A DNA stretch of 18,953 nucleotides from JAWBOW01 sp038825775 (GCA_038825775.1 JAWBOW010000014.1:1-18953); one strand, 5' to 3'. Positions 6,068 to 15,197 are shown, numbered from the stretch's first letter. Notes: a model not told the origin generated them from the letters alone. Numbers and translations are program-made.

Positions 6068-8641
6068 ATGGAATATTCAGAAGAATTAATTTACAAAAAA
6101 CTTGATAAGATAGTATTTGGTTTTTTAAGCCCACAAATGATTAAGGATATGGCTGCTGTAAAAGTAGTAACTCCAGAACTTTATGATAAAGAAGGTTATC
6201 CAGTAGATGGTGGCTTAATGGACACGAGAATGGGAGTGATTGATCCTGGACTAAAATGTAAGACATGCGGTGGGAGATTAAAAGAGTGTGTGGGACATTT
6301 TGGATATATTGTTTTAGCAAGACCTGTAATTCATGTAAAGCTCGTTAATGTAATACACGAACTTTTAAGATGCACTTGTAGAGAATGTGGAAGAGCGCTA
6401 ATGGATTCTAAGAGAATAAAACAATATTTGAATAAACTTAGCGAATTGAATCCTGAAGACAAGGTTATTGGAAGCTCAATAATAAATGAGATAACAAGTA
6501 AGATGAAAGATTCTAAGAAATGCCCTCATTGTGGTGCAAAACAATTAAAGATAACTTTAGAAAAACCAACAACATTCTTAGAAGAGAATAAGAAATTAAC
6601 TCCAATAGAAGTTAGGGCAAGATTAGAAATGATAAAAGATGAAGACTTGCCATTATTTGGTATCGATCCAAAAGCTGCAAGACCTGAGTGGATGGTTTTA
6701 ACATTATTACCAATACCTCCTGTAACAATGAGGCCAAGCATAACATTAGAAACAGGAGAGAGAAGTGAAGATGATTTAACTCACAAATTAGGTGATATCG
6801 TAAGAATAAACCAAAGATTATTCGAAAATATAAATGCAGGAGCTCCTGAAATAATAATAGAGGACTTGTGGGAATTATTACAATATCATATTACAACCTA
6901 TTTTGACAACACAATAGCACAACTTCCTCCTGCAAGACATAGGAGTGGCCAACCATTAAAAACACTAACTGAGAGAATAAAAAGCAAACATGGAAGAATA
7001 AGACATAACTTAGCAGGTAAAAGAACTAATTTTTCTGCAAGAACTGTTATAAGTCCTGATCCGATGTTAGAACTTGACGAAGTAGGAGTTCCTTTTGTTA
7101 TTGCAACAAAACTAACAGTTGCTGAGAGAGTGACAGAATGGAATAAAGAATATTTAAAGAAATTTGTTATGAATGGACACAAAAAATATCCTGGAGCAAA
7201 TTATGTAATAAGACCTGATGGGAAGAAGAAGAAAATAACTGATGAAACAAAAGAACAACTAGTGGAGGAATTAGCTCCTGGTTATATAGTTGAGAGGCAT
7301 CTTTTGGATGGTGACATAGCACTCTTTAACAGACAACCATCTTTGCACAGAATGAGTATGATGGCTCACAAAGTCAAAATATTACCTTATAAAACATTCA
7401 GGTTAAATCCTGCTGTTTGTCATCCTTACAACGCTGATTTTGATGGGGATGAAATGAATTTACACATACCACAAACAGAAGAAGCAAGAGCAGAAGCAGA
7501 ATACTTAATGAGTGTTAATACTCAAATAATAAGTCCGAGGTATGGGTTAAGTGTTATTGGCTGTATTCAAGATGCAATAGCAGGAAACTACTTACTAACA
7601 AAAGAGCTTGAACTTCCAAGAGAAGAAGCATTACAATTACTTTACGAATCAGGAGTTGATAATTTAGCAAAGCTTCCAAACAAAAAAATAGTTAGTGGAA
7701 AAGAAATATTTAGCACAATCCTACCTGATGATTTTAATTATGTTGGAAAATCAAAATCAGGACCTGTAATAATAAAGAATGGTATTCTTGAAGAGGGAGT
7801 GATGGATAAATCAAGCTTGGGAGTTGAATCTGGACTAATGCTTAGAAGCTTACACACACAGTATGGAAGGGAAGAAACATTCAAGATTATTGGACAAATA
7901 TTCAGGTTAGGAATAAATGTTTTGTTGCATTATGGAATGACAACCCTACTTTCAGATATTGATTTGCCAAAAGAAGCAAGAGAAAAAATCAATGAGATCC
8001 TAAACAAAGCAGAAAAAGATGTTGAAGCTTTAATTGAAAAATACAATAAGGGAGAATTAAAAGCCCTTCCTGGGAGAAGCTTAAGAGACACTTTAGAGAT
8101 AAGCATTCTCGAAATACTTAACAAAGCAAGAAATGATTGTGGAGATGTTATTGAACAACACACTTCAAAAGAAACAAGCACAATGCTTATGATAAAATCA
8201 GGTGCTAGGGGAAAATTATTAAATTTGATCCAAATGGCTGCTGTTGTTGGACAGCAAGCTTTGAGAGGAAAAAGAATTGAAAAGGGGTATTCTGAGAGAA
8301 CGCTATCACACTTTAAAAAAGGAGATTTGGGTCCAGAAGCTCATGGTTTTATAAGAAGTAATTTTAGAGAAGGAATGAATCCAAAAGAATTTTTCTTTGC
8401 AGCAATAACAGGAAGGGACTCTCTTATGGACACTGCTCTAAGAACTCCAAAATCAGGATATCTTTACAGAAGATTAGCTAATGCTTTGCAGGACTTAAAA
8501 GTTGAGTATGATTATACAGTAAGGGATTCAAACAATAGAATAATACAATTCTTATTTGGAGAAGACGGCATTGATGTTTCAAAATCAGAACATGGAAAGC
8601 TAAATGTTGCAAGAATAGTAAGAGAAGTGCTTGAAAAATAA
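6068..8641 (+). CDS. rpoA1: RNA polymerase subunit A' (N-terminal part of the largest subunit)
   Basis: An 857-residue catalytic subunit. The N-terminal clamp has a zinc site C64, C67, C74, H77 (CKTCGGRLKECVGHFG) and a second cysteine cluster near 104-157 (CTCRECG, then CPHCGAKQ). The active site NADFDGDEMNLH carries the three metal-binding aspartates D457, D459 and D461. Other conserved segments are AGKRTNFSARTVISPDP and FNRQPSLHRMSMM. The C-terminus ends before the trigger loop, which is in A'', the normal archaeal split. The start is taken as ATG 6068, six bases after GAGAGGT (6055-6061); an in-frame TTG at 6053 lies upstream of that site and is unlikely. 55 bases separate it from rpoA''. 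Confidence 0.96.
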   Translation: MEYSEELIYKKLDKIVFGFLSPQMIKDMAAVKVVTPELYDKEGYPVDGGLMDTRMGVIDPGLKCKTCGGRLKECVGHFGYIVLARPVIHVKLVNVIHELLRCTCRECGRALMDSKRIKQYLNKLSELNPEDKVIGSSIINEITSKMKDSKKCPHCGAKQLKITLEKPTTFLEENKKLTPIEVRARLEMIKDEDLPLFGIDPKAARPEWMVLTLLPIPPVTMRPSITLETGERSEDDLTHKLGDIVRINQRLFENINAGAPEIIIEDLWELLQYHITTYFDNTIAQLPPARHRSGQPLKTLTERIKSKHGRIRHNLAGKRTNFSARTVISPDPMLELDEVGVPFVIATKLTVAERVTEWNKEYLKKFVMNGHKKYPGANYVIRPDGKKKKITDETKEQLVEELAPGYIVERHLLDGDIALFNRQPSLHRMSMMAHKVKILPYKTFRLNPAVCHPYNADFDGDEMNLHIPQTEEARAEAEYLMSVNTQIISPRYGLSVIGCIQDAIAGNYLLTKELELPREEALQLLYESGVDNLAKLPNKKIVSGKEIFSTILPDDFNYVGKSKSGPVIIKNGILEEGVMDKSSLGVESGLMLRSLHTQYGREETFKIIGQIFRLGINVLLHYGMTTLLSDIDLPKEAREKINEILNKAEKDVEALIEKYNKGELKALPGRSLRDTLEISILEILNKARNDCGDVIEQHTSKETSTMLMIKSGARGKLLNLIQMAAVVGQQALRGKRIEKGYSERTLSHFKKGDLGPEAHGFIRSNFREGMNPKEFFFAAITGRDSLMDTALRTPKSGYLYRRLANALQDLKVEYDYTVRDSNNRIIQFLFGEDGIDVSKSEHGKLNVARIVREVLEK

Positions 8642-8696
8642 AAAAAGAAAAATTATAATCATAAAAGATAAAATGATAATTTAAAAGGTGAAAAAT

Positions 8697-9875
8697 ATGA
8701 GTTTAAGTTCAATCTTAAAAAAATACAAGGACAAATTACCTGCAAAAATAATTGAAGAACTAAAAGAAAAAGTTCCTGAGAACATATCAGAAGCAAAGAT
8801 GATAAAGATTGTTGAAAAGGTTGTTGAGGAATACGAGAATATGCTTGTTGAGCCAGGAGAGAGTGTTGGAATAATAAGTGCAGAATCAATCGGAGAGCCA
8901 GGAACCCAAATGACTCTTAACACTTTCCACTTTGCCGGTGTTTCTGAAATGAACGTGACAACAGGACTTCCAAGAATAATAGAAATATTTGATGCTAGAA
9001 GAAAGATAGCAACTCCAATGATGCACATATACTTAAAAGAACCATATTCTAGTGGAAAAGGAATTGAAAAGATTGCTTCTCAAATAAAACAGACCTTCTT
9101 AGAAGAGATAAGTTCTGAGTTTTATCTTAACATAGCAGACCTATCAATAGAAATAACACTTAATGAAGAAATAATGAAATCCCTTAATTTAAAAACAGAA
9201 GATGTTGTAGAAGCAATAAAAAAGGGAATTAAGGGTGTTAAGATAAAAGAAAAGGAAGGGGTTTTGATTGTGAGCAAAAAAACCAAAGAAGAAGGAATAA
9301 ACGAACTTTATGCATTAAGAGAAAGACTAAAAAAATTGATTGTTCTCGGAATAAAAAACATAACTTATGTTCTTCCAATAAAGAAAGGAGAAGAATATGT
9401 TATAATGACCTCTGGCTCAAATCTCAAAGAGGTCTTAAAATTAAATTTTGTGGATGAGGAAAGAACAACAACAAATGATATTCTTGAAATACAAGATGTT
9501 TTGGGCATAGAAGCAGCAAGAGAAGCAATAGTTAGAGAGGTTTATGATGTAATGCAATCTCAAGGATTAACAATTGATATAAGACACATAATGCTTGTTG
9601 CAGATACAATGTGTTCTTTGGGAAAGGTTGAGGGAATAACAAGGTATGGAATTGTAAAGGGAAAATCAAGCGTTCTTGCAAAGGCATCATTTGAAACTCC
9701 AATGAAGCATATACTTCAAGCAAGTTTGGGAGGAGAGGAGGATAAATTAAATTCTATAATTGAGAATGTTATGGTAAATCAACCAGTTCCTGTTGGAACA
9801 GGACTTCCAGGATTAGTAGTAAAGATGACACCTCTAGCAGCAGAAACAAAAGAAGAGAAGAAAAAGAAAAAATAA
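8697..9875 (+). CDS. rpoA2: RNA polymerase subunit A'' (C-terminal part of the largest subunit)
   Basis: A 392-residue protein carrying the bridge-helix-distal/trigger-loop part of the largest subunit: EPGESVGIISAESIGEPG then TQMTLNTFHFAG (about 52-81), followed by TGLPRIIEIFDARR, the jaw region, and the cleft/clamp end (RHIMLVADTMCSLGKVEGI and SFETPMKHILQASL). It pairs with A' to complete the active centre. The start is ATG 8697 after AAAGGTG (8684-8690); the GTG inside that site is in frame but overlaps it. The C-terminus ends in a run of five lysines. nop10 follows after 10 bases, not rpl30e as usual in archaea. Confidence 0.96.
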   Translation: MSLSSILKKYKDKLPAKIIEELKEKVPENISEAKMIKIVEKVVEEYENMLVEPGESVGIISAESIGEPGTQMTLNTFHFAGVSEMNVTTGLPRIIEIFDARRKIATPMMHIYLKEPYSSGKGIEKIASQIKQTFLEEISSEFYLNIADLSIEITLNEEIMKSLNLKTEDVVEAIKKGIKGVKIKEKEGVLIVSKKTKEEGINELYALRERLKKLIVLGIKNITYVLPIKKGEEYVIMTSGSNLKEVLKLNFVDEERTTTNDILEIQDVLGIEAAREAIVREVYDVMQSQGLTIDIRHIMLVADTMCSLGKVEGITRYGIVKGKSSVLAKASFETPMKHILQASLGGEEDKLNSIIENVMVNQPVPVGTGLPGLVVKMTPLAAETKEEKKKKK

Positions 9876-9885
9876 TTAGGGAATT

Positions 9886-10062
9886 ATGAAAAGAATAAAG
9901 TTTTGTGAGAAGTGCAAAAATTATACATTAAAGGACAAGTGTCCTAATTGTTCTTCAGAAACAATTCTTGCAATCCCGCCAAAATTCTCTCCTTACAATA
10001 AGTATGATTCTTATCTTAGAAAAGCAAAGGAAGAGGAGAGAAAAAGCAAAGGTTTACTTTAA
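9886..10062 (+). CDS. nop10: H/ACA ribonucleoprotein protein Nop10
   Basis: A 58-residue protein matching Nop10: a zinc ribbon with C7, C10, C19 and C22 (CEKCKNYTLKDKCPNC), the conserved PPKFSPYNKY at 31-40, then a basic C-terminal helix ending KSKGLL. Nop10 binds Cbf5 in the H/ACA pseudouridylation complex that modifies rRNA. The start ATG 9886 follows AGGG (9878-9881) by four bases and rpoA'' by ten, so it is probably co-transcribed with RNA polymerase. In many archaea nop10 follows aIF2-alpha on the same strand. Here aIF2-alpha ends 20 bases away on the opposite strand, so the order is kept but the orientation is reversed. Confidence 0.92.
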   Translation: MKRIKFCEKCKNYTLKDKCPNCSSETILAIPPKFSPYNKYDSYLRKAKEEERKSKGLL

Positions 10063-10082
10063 ATCTTATTACTTTTTTATTC
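10063..10082. terminator. convergent end of nop10 and aIF2-alpha
   Basis: A 20-base gap between facing stops holds ACTTTTTTA on the plus strand. The T-rich run continues into the start of the opposite coding region (TTCTTATTCTTCTTTTCT). Oligo-T is the usual archaeal termination signal; no hairpin was seen. Confidence 0.4.
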
Positions 10083-10868
10083 TTATTCTTCTTTTCTCTC
10101 AAAACTAAAAATTCCCTTTTTTTCTTTCATAAAATTTTGCACTTCGTTAAGAAAGATTTCAAGATTCTTCTCAATTTCTTTATAGTTCTGACCCGATAAC
10201 ACAACAAAATAACTACCAGAACCAGCATACTTAATACTGATATTATTAACCTTTGACATCCCAATTTTTAACGCTTCCTTTACTATCTCAACCCCATTTG
10301 GTTCGTAACTTGTAAGCTTTAAAAGTCCTTTTATCTCAACACTTTTTGGTTTTCTTCTTGAGAGTATAAGCTCTGTTAGTTCTTCAGCAAGTTCTTTCTT
10401 TATTCCTAAATCCTCCAGCTTTACCTTATTATTAACAACATCATCAAAACATTCAAAAATATAAGTATAATTTTCTAAAATTTTATCAGCAATTTCATGA
10501 TAAAGTTTTTTAAAATCAACATTCTTCTTTTTAGCTAAAAACTCAATTATCTTCTCAGAATTTTGTTCTTCTTTAATTTCCTCAAGCTTTTTTCTCTTTT
10601 GTATTTGGGTTACTCTCCTTAGAGATAAATCAATATAGCCCTTTTCCTTATTGACTTTTAATACCTTACAAACAATAATCTTTCCTTCTTTAACAAACTC
10701 GTAAATGTTTCTTATTCTTCCAGGGCTTATCTCTGAAATATGAATCAAACCTTGCTTGTCATATTCTTCAAGATTAACAAATGTTGAGTGTGGAGTAATA
10801 TTAGTAACTCTACACAAAACAAGCTCTCCCTCCTCAGGAAAACCTTGTCTTCTATACATTAAATTCAT
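10083..10868 (-). CDS. eif2a: translation initiation factor aIF2, alpha subunit
   Basis: A 261-residue protein with the aIF2-alpha layout. An N-terminal S1 RNA-binding domain spans about 10-85 (FPEEGELVLCRVTNITPHS, QGLIHISEISPGRIRNI, then GYIDLSLRRV). A helical middle domain spans roughly 90-170, and an alpha/beta C-terminal domain that contacts the gamma subunit covers the rest. As part of aIF2 it helps deliver initiator Met-tRNA to the small ribosomal subunit. The start is ATG 10868, overlapping the rps27e stop as ATGA and five bases after GAGGTG. A second ATG at 10859 (MYRRQGFPEEGE) resembles the usual family start, but the RBS spacing favours 10868. It is translationally coupled to rps27e, a conserved archaeal pair. 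Confidence 0.94.
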   Translation of the reverse strand: MNLMYRRQGFPEEGELVLCRVTNITPHSTFVNLEEYDKQGLIHISEISPGRIRNIYEFVKEGKIIVCKVLKVNKEKGYIDLSLRRVTQIQKRKKLEEIKEEQNSEKIIEFLAKKKNVDFKKLYHEIADKILENYTYIFECFDDVVNNKVKLEDLGIKKELAEELTELILSRRKPKSVEIKGLLKLTSYEPNGVEIVKEALKIGMSKVNNISIKYAGSGSYFVVLSGQNYKEIEKNLEIFLNEVQNFMKEKKGIFSFERKEE

Positions 10869-11050
10869 TCAAGCACCTCAAGAACTCTGGCTTTTAATCT
10901 TGCCTTACCACCAGTAGGAACTGCTAAAACCCTACCACAAACCAAACAATTAACAACTGTCGATGCTTTTCCAAAAACTATTTGCTCATTCTTGCATTTT
11001 GGACATCTTACCTTTACAAATTTTGATTCTGGTTCTCTTATTCCTATCAT
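10865..11050 (-). CDS. rps27e: small ribosomal subunit protein eS27 (S27e)
   Basis: A 61-residue ribosomal protein with the S27e zinc finger C16, C19, C35 and C38 (RCPKCKNEQIVF, then VVNCLVCGRVLAVPTGGKA). The start is ATG 11050, four to five bases after GGGTGA. An in-frame TTG at 11062 lies before that site and is rejected. It overlaps aIF2-alpha by four bases. The usual upstream partner rpl44e is absent: 209 bases of AT-rich spacer separate it from the stop codon of the next gene. Confidence 0.94.
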   Translation of the reverse strand: MIGIREPESKFVKVRCPKCKNEQIVFGKASTVVNCLVCGRVLAVPTGGKARLKARVLEVLE

Positions 11051-11222
11051 AATCTCACCCAAAATTTTTAAAGCATTATTTAGATTAAAATTTATGTTTT
11101 AAAAAAATGCTCTTTTATCTTAAGTGAGAATTTCCTTGATTTTTAAATGTTACTATATTTGCTAACAAAAAAAATAAAAATTAAAGTGACCAAAATAATA
11201 AATAAAAAATAATTTAAAAATT

Positions 11223-11244
11223 AAAATAATTTTAAAATTATTTT
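11223..11244. repeat. perfect 22-base AT-only palindrome
   Basis: AAAATAATTTT followed by its exact reverse complement, 15 bases past the stop codon of the 320-residue orphan gene. On the minus strand it could form a stem at the 3' end of that transcript. The surrounding 11051-11259 is more than 80% A+T by eye and shows no gene. Confidence 0.55.
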
Positions 11245-11259
11245 GTAAATTTTTTTAAT

Positions 11260-12222
11260 CTAAACATCAAAATTCTTTTTTAATTGTTCCTTTATCATAT
11301 TTACAAGTTCGAGAGATTTTGGAGGTTTCCCATTAACAAAGTAATCATTATAATATTTTCTACTAATTAAAGGTATGTCATTTTCATTTACATATGCTAT
11401 AAAGTGATCAGAACCGTCTTTAGGATCTTTAATCTTAGTAAAATCTAAGAGAAAAACATAATCTTGATAGCCAAAGAATTTACTTAAAATTCTAATTTCC
11501 TTATCACCAATCTTTTTATCTTCTATTTTTATTTCTCCAGTGAAACCATAGTCAACTCCTGTTACTTCAATAGAAAAAATATCCTTATAATTTTTGTATT
11601 CTTTTAAATTAAGGAGATCTCCATTAAATTTAAAAATTTGACCGTCTTTAAGTTTTAGTTCTAATGTCTTATCGTCACATCTACTTTTGGATAATTTTAA
11701 AATTTTACTTTCATAATTTTCTCCTAAATGTGACTTTTCATAACTTAAAAATTGAGTATTTTTGTATTTATCTTCCAAATGTTCGATTGATCCTCTAAGA
11801 TCGACCTCATAAAATTTATCAAGATTTTCTATTATAAAAGCATCAGTAAAAAATGAAGATTTTCCAGCAAGACCATATTCCAAATTAATTAAAACATCAT
11901 TTTCATTGTTGAAACTAGAATTTATATCTATGTCTCGTGCATTTTTCAAAGTATTTAAAATATGCTCTTGAGCTAGTTTGTTATAAAATTTATTAACATC
12001 CAACTTACCAAAAACATTCGGATTATTAACAACAAAATTAAGTAGGTCTATTAATATTTCACTTATTTTATTAAAATCCTTACTTTCAAAAAAATAATAG
12101 TAGGAAGTGTAGTCTGTAAAAACACGTTGGGCTTCACCTATTTTTAGATTTTCGTTATAATAAATTTTTACAACAGGTTCATAAATATATTTTCCCTCAT
12201 AAAGTTTTTCTTCAAGACTCAT
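11260..12222 (-). CDS. hypothetical protein, 320 residues
   Basis: I do not recognise this protein. It has no signal peptide or membrane segment, a single cysteine (residue 181 region, SRCDDKT), and is rich in Asn, Lys, Phe, Tyr and acidic residues. The first third looks mostly helical (YYYFFESKDFNKISEILIDL, then LAQEHILNTLKNARDI). The second half alternates short hydrophobic strands with charged turns, as in a soluble beta-rich domain (FTGEIKIEDKKIGDKEIRIL, then DYVFLLDFTKI). It ends in a helix, VNMIKEQLKKNFDV. The start ATG 12222 follows GAGGTGG by five bases, a strong ribosome binding site, so it is likely expressed. It stands alone between AT-rich spacers, among housekeeping genes. It may be a lineage-specific cytoplasmic protein. 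Confidence 0.85.
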   Translation of the reverse strand: MSLEEKLYEGKYIYEPVVKIYYNENLKIGEAQRVFTDYTSYYYFFESKDFNKISEILIDLLNFVVNNPNVFGKLDVNKFYNKLAQEHILNTLKNARDIDINSSFNNENDVLINLEYGLAGKSSFFTDAFIIENLDKFYEVDLRGSIEHLEDKYKNTQFLSYEKSHLGENYESKILKLSKSRCDDKTLELKLKDGQIFKFNGDLLNLKEYKNYKDIFSIEVTGVDYGFTGEIKIEDKKIGDKEIRILSKFFGYQDYVFLLDFTKIKDPKDGSDHFIAYVNENDIPLISRKYYNDYFVNGKPPKSLELVNMIKEQLKKNFDV

Positions 12223-12303
12223 AAAACCACCTCAAAATTTTTATTTTAAGCTTGTTTTAAAATTTTTAAAATATAACTAATATTTAAATCTTTTTATTTT
12301 TAG

Positions 12304-12317
12304 TCACTTATTAGTGA
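12304..12317. promoter_or_regulatory. short inverted repeat between divergent promoters
   Basis: TCACT-TATT-AGTGA lies in the 177-base region between the orphan gene (minus) and the helicase gene (plus). A small dyad of this kind can be a repressor or activator site, but one copy in AT-rich DNA is weak evidence. Confidence 0.25.
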
Positions 12318-12367
12318 TAATTAAAATTTTTTTGGAAAACAAAAGTATTAAAAAACAAAACATAAAA

Positions 12368-12376
12368 CTTTTTAAG
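12368..12376 (+). promoter_or_regulatory. TATA-like box for the Lhr helicase gene
   Basis: CTTTTTAAG, centred 28 bases before ATG 12400. There is no ribosome binding site before that ATG (CTAAAAATTTATG), so a leaderless transcript is likely. Confidence 0.5.
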
Positions 12377-12399
12377 CAAGTTCTTAATCCTAAAAATTT

Positions 12400-15090
12400 A
12401 TGATTACTTTCAAGAAAAACCCTGATTCAAGAGAAAAAATACTAAATATTTTGAACCCTGTTATTAAAGAATGGTTTTTCAAGGAATTTAAAGATTTTTC
12501 ACTACCACAACTATATGCTGTTACTGAGATACATTCAAGAAAGAATGTTCTAATAAGCGCTCCAACTGGTGGCACAAAAACACTAACAGCATTCTTATCA
12601 ATAATAAACGAGCTTTTTACTTTATCACAAAACAATTTACTAGAAGACAGAGTGTATTGTGTTTATGTTTCCCCACTAAAGGCGTTAAATTATGATATTG
12701 AGGTTAATTTAAAAAATCCTCTAAAAAAGATCGAAGAAATTTATGGAAAGAAAACAGGAATAAGGGTTGCTGTGAGAACAGGAGACACTTCTGCTTCTGA
12801 AAAAGCACAAATGCTAAAAAAACCGCCTCACATATTAATAACAACTCCTGAAAGCTTAGGAATAATTTTATCTTCAATAAAATTTAGAGAGCTTTTAACA
12901 AAGGTTGAGTGGGTTATTGTTGATGAAATACACGCTCTTGCAGAGAGCAAAAGAGGAACTCATTTGAGTTTAAGCTTAGAAAGATTGCAGAGATTGAATT
13001 ATGTTTCAAGGATTGGATTGTCAGCAACAGTTGCTCCAATAGAAGAAATCGCTAAATTCTTGGTTGGTTTTGAAAATGGAAAACCAAGGGATTGTATAGT
13101 AGTGGATGTTCAATTTGTAAAGGAGATGGATTTAAAGGTGTTAAGTCCTCTGCCTAATCTTATAAATGTTGAGTATGAGGAACTTCATAATTCACTCTAC
13201 AATTTAATAGATCAACTTATTCAAAATCATAAGACAACTCTCATATTTACAAATACTCGTTCTGCTACAGAAAGAGTTATTCATCATCTTAAAGAAAAAT
13301 TTCCAAAACACTATGCACTAATGGATGAAAAATCCGATTATCCAGTAATAGGTGCCCATCATGGTTCTTTGTCAAAATCTTTGAGGAGAAGAATAGAATC
13401 AAGATTGAGAGAAGGAAGATTAAAAGCTGTTGTTTCAAGCACCTCTTTAGAGCTTGGAATTGACATTGGTTATATTGATTTGGTTATTCTTTTGGGAAGC
13501 CCAAAATCAGTTGCAAGGGCTTTACAGAGAATTGGCAGGAGTGGTCATAAACTAACGGATACTACTAAAGGGAGAATTGTAGTTTTAGATAGAGACGATT
13601 TGGTTGAGTGCTCTGTTTTGTTAAAGAGCGCTATTGAGAAAAAGATTGATAAAGTTCATATTCCAAAAAATGCTCTTGATGTTTTAGCACAACAAATTGT
13701 TGGAATAACATCTGTTGAAAAGATTAGTGTAAGAGAACTTTATGATTTAGTAAAAAAGAGTTATTCTTATTCAGAACTTGATTATAAGGACTTTGAAAAC
13801 ACTCTAAAATACCTTGCAGGAGAATTCTCTGATTTAGAAGACAAAAGGGTTTATGCAAAAATATGGTATGATAAAGAAACAGGAGTTATTGGAAGAAGAG
13901 GAAAGATGTCAAGGGTAATTTATATGACAAACATTGGCACAATACCTGATGAAACAGCAGTTTTAGTGAAGGTTGGTGAAGAAGTTATTGGCAAGATAGA
14001 GGAAAGTTTTGCAGAGAAATTAAAAAAGAATGATATTTTTGTTTTGGGAGGTGAAACTTACAAGTTCAAATTTTCAAGAGGACAAGTTATCCAAGTTGAG
14101 CCAACAACTGGAACCCCAACAATTCCCTCCTGGTTTTCTGAAATGTTGCCTTTGAGTTTTGATTTGGCGATGGATATTTCTTTGTTTAGAAGGTTAATGG
14201 AAGAAAAATTTTTGCTTGGAAAGAGTAAGGAAGAAATCTTAAATTTCATACACGATTATCTTTATGTTGATGAAAATTCCGCAAACGCCATTTATGTTTA
14301 TTTTAAAGAACAATACCTTTACTCAAAGATACCAAATGATAAGAGAATTGTTGTTGAACACTACAATGATGGAAAGAAAAAGTATGCAATTTTTCACACC
14401 CTGTTTGGAAGAAGAGTTAATGATTGCTTGTCAAGAGCCATTGCTTTAGTGATTTCAAGAATGCAGCACATGGATGTTGAAATTGGAATAACCGACAATG
14501 GATTTTATGTTGCTTCAAAAAAGGACGTTCAAGCAGTAAAAGCATTTAAGGTTTTAAATTCAAAAAAATTGTATAATGTAATGGAAGCCGCTATTGAAAA
14601 TTCTGAGATTTTAAGAAGGAGATTCAGGCATTGTGCAGTAAGGGCTCTGATGATTTTGAGAGAATATAAGGGGCATAAAAAGAGGGTTGGAAGGCAACAA
14701 GTATCTTCAATGATTTTGATGAATGCTGTAAGAATGCTTGGGGATGATTTTCCAATATTAAAAGAGGCAAAGAGGGAAGTTTTAGAGGACTTAATGGATA
14801 TTGAAAATGCAAAGAAAATTATTGAACTTGTTGAAAACGGCTCTATAAAGATTGTTGAAACAAGTTCTGATGTTCCAAGTCCGTTTGCTTTAAACATAAT
14901 AACAGAAGGATATCTTGATTTGCTAAAGATTGAAAACAGAACTGATTTTTTGAGAAGAATGCACAATTTGGTGCTTGCAAAGATTTCATTAAAAGAGGGA
15001 AAGGAAAAAATAAAGGATATTCTTGAGTTTGAGAATAAAACATTTAAAGATAAAACACTAACGGATAAAGAAAAAGCAGATAAAAAATAA
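12400..15090 (+). CDS. lhr: Lhr-type superfamily 2 ATP-dependent helicase
   Basis: An 896-residue large helicase-related protein. RecA-like domain 1 has the Q-motif region FSLPQLYAV, Walker A APTGGTKT (54-61, K60), YVSPLKALN, TTPES, DEIH at 175-178 and the SAT motif (LSATVAP). Domain 2 has IFTNTRSATE, HHGSLS, SSTSLELGIDIG and motif VI QRIGRSGH at 376-383. The C-terminal half is the winged-helix and Lhr-specific region, in line with archaeal aLhr proteins, which unwind DNA or RNA hybrids during repair or RNA handling. Oddity: the invariant glycine just before the Walker A lysine is Thr59 (GGTKT instead of GxGKT). The lysine and following Thr are kept. The length is normal for the family. The gene is monocistronic and faces the ligase gene. 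Confidence 0.93.
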   Translation: MITFKKNPDSREKILNILNPVIKEWFFKEFKDFSLPQLYAVTEIHSRKNVLISAPTGGTKTLTAFLSIINELFTLSQNNLLEDRVYCVYVSPLKALNYDIEVNLKNPLKKIEEIYGKKTGIRVAVRTGDTSASEKAQMLKKPPHILITTPESLGIILSSIKFRELLTKVEWVIVDEIHALAESKRGTHLSLSLERLQRLNYVSRIGLSATVAPIEEIAKFLVGFENGKPRDCIVVDVQFVKEMDLKVLSPLPNLINVEYEELHNSLYNLIDQLIQNHKTTLIFTNTRSATERVIHHLKEKFPKHYALMDEKSDYPVIGAHHGSLSKSLRRRIESRLREGRLKAVVSSTSLELGIDIGYIDLVILLGSPKSVARALQRIGRSGHKLTDTTKGRIVVLDRDDLVECSVLLKSAIEKKIDKVHIPKNALDVLAQQIVGITSVEKISVRELYDLVKKSYSYSELDYKDFENTLKYLAGEFSDLEDKRVYAKIWYDKETGVIGRRGKMSRVIYMTNIGTIPDETAVLVKVGEEVIGKIEESFAEKLKKNDIFVLGGETYKFKFSRGQVIQVEPTTGTPTIPSWFSEMLPLSFDLAMDISLFRRLMEEKFLLGKSKEEILNFIHDYLYVDENSANAIYVYFKEQYLYSKIPNDKRIVVEHYNDGKKKYAIFHTLFGRRVNDCLSRAIALVISRMQHMDVEIGITDNGFYVASKKDVQAVKAFKVLNSKKLYNVMEAAIENSEILRRRFRHCAVRALMILREYKGHKKRVGRQQVSSMILMNAVRMLGDDFPILKEAKREVLEDLMDIENAKKIIELVENGSIKIVETSSDVPSPFALNIITEGYLDLLKIENRTDFLRRMHNLVLAKISLKEGKEKIKDILEFENKTFKDKTLTDKEKADKK

Positions 15091-15134
15091 AAAATAAATA
15101 ATTAAAAACTCAAAAAATAAGAAAAGTGCAAAGA

Positions 15135-15152
15135 TTTTTTTGACGCGTTTTT
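15135..15152 (+). terminator. T-run terminator after the Lhr gene
   Basis: A run of seven T followed by a run of five T, about 45 bases past the helicase stop. It lies in the 107-base spacer shared with the convergent ligase gene. Matches archaeal oligo-T termination; no stem seen. Confidence 0.45.
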
Positions 15153-15197
15153 AATTATTTTCTAGTTTTTTATCTAAACATTTCTTTTTTATCTCTT

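Noticed and set aside
8642..8696. Possible interruption of the largest RNA polymerase subunit
   Set aside because: A'/A'' are separate genes in archaea, and A'' has its own ribosome binding site.
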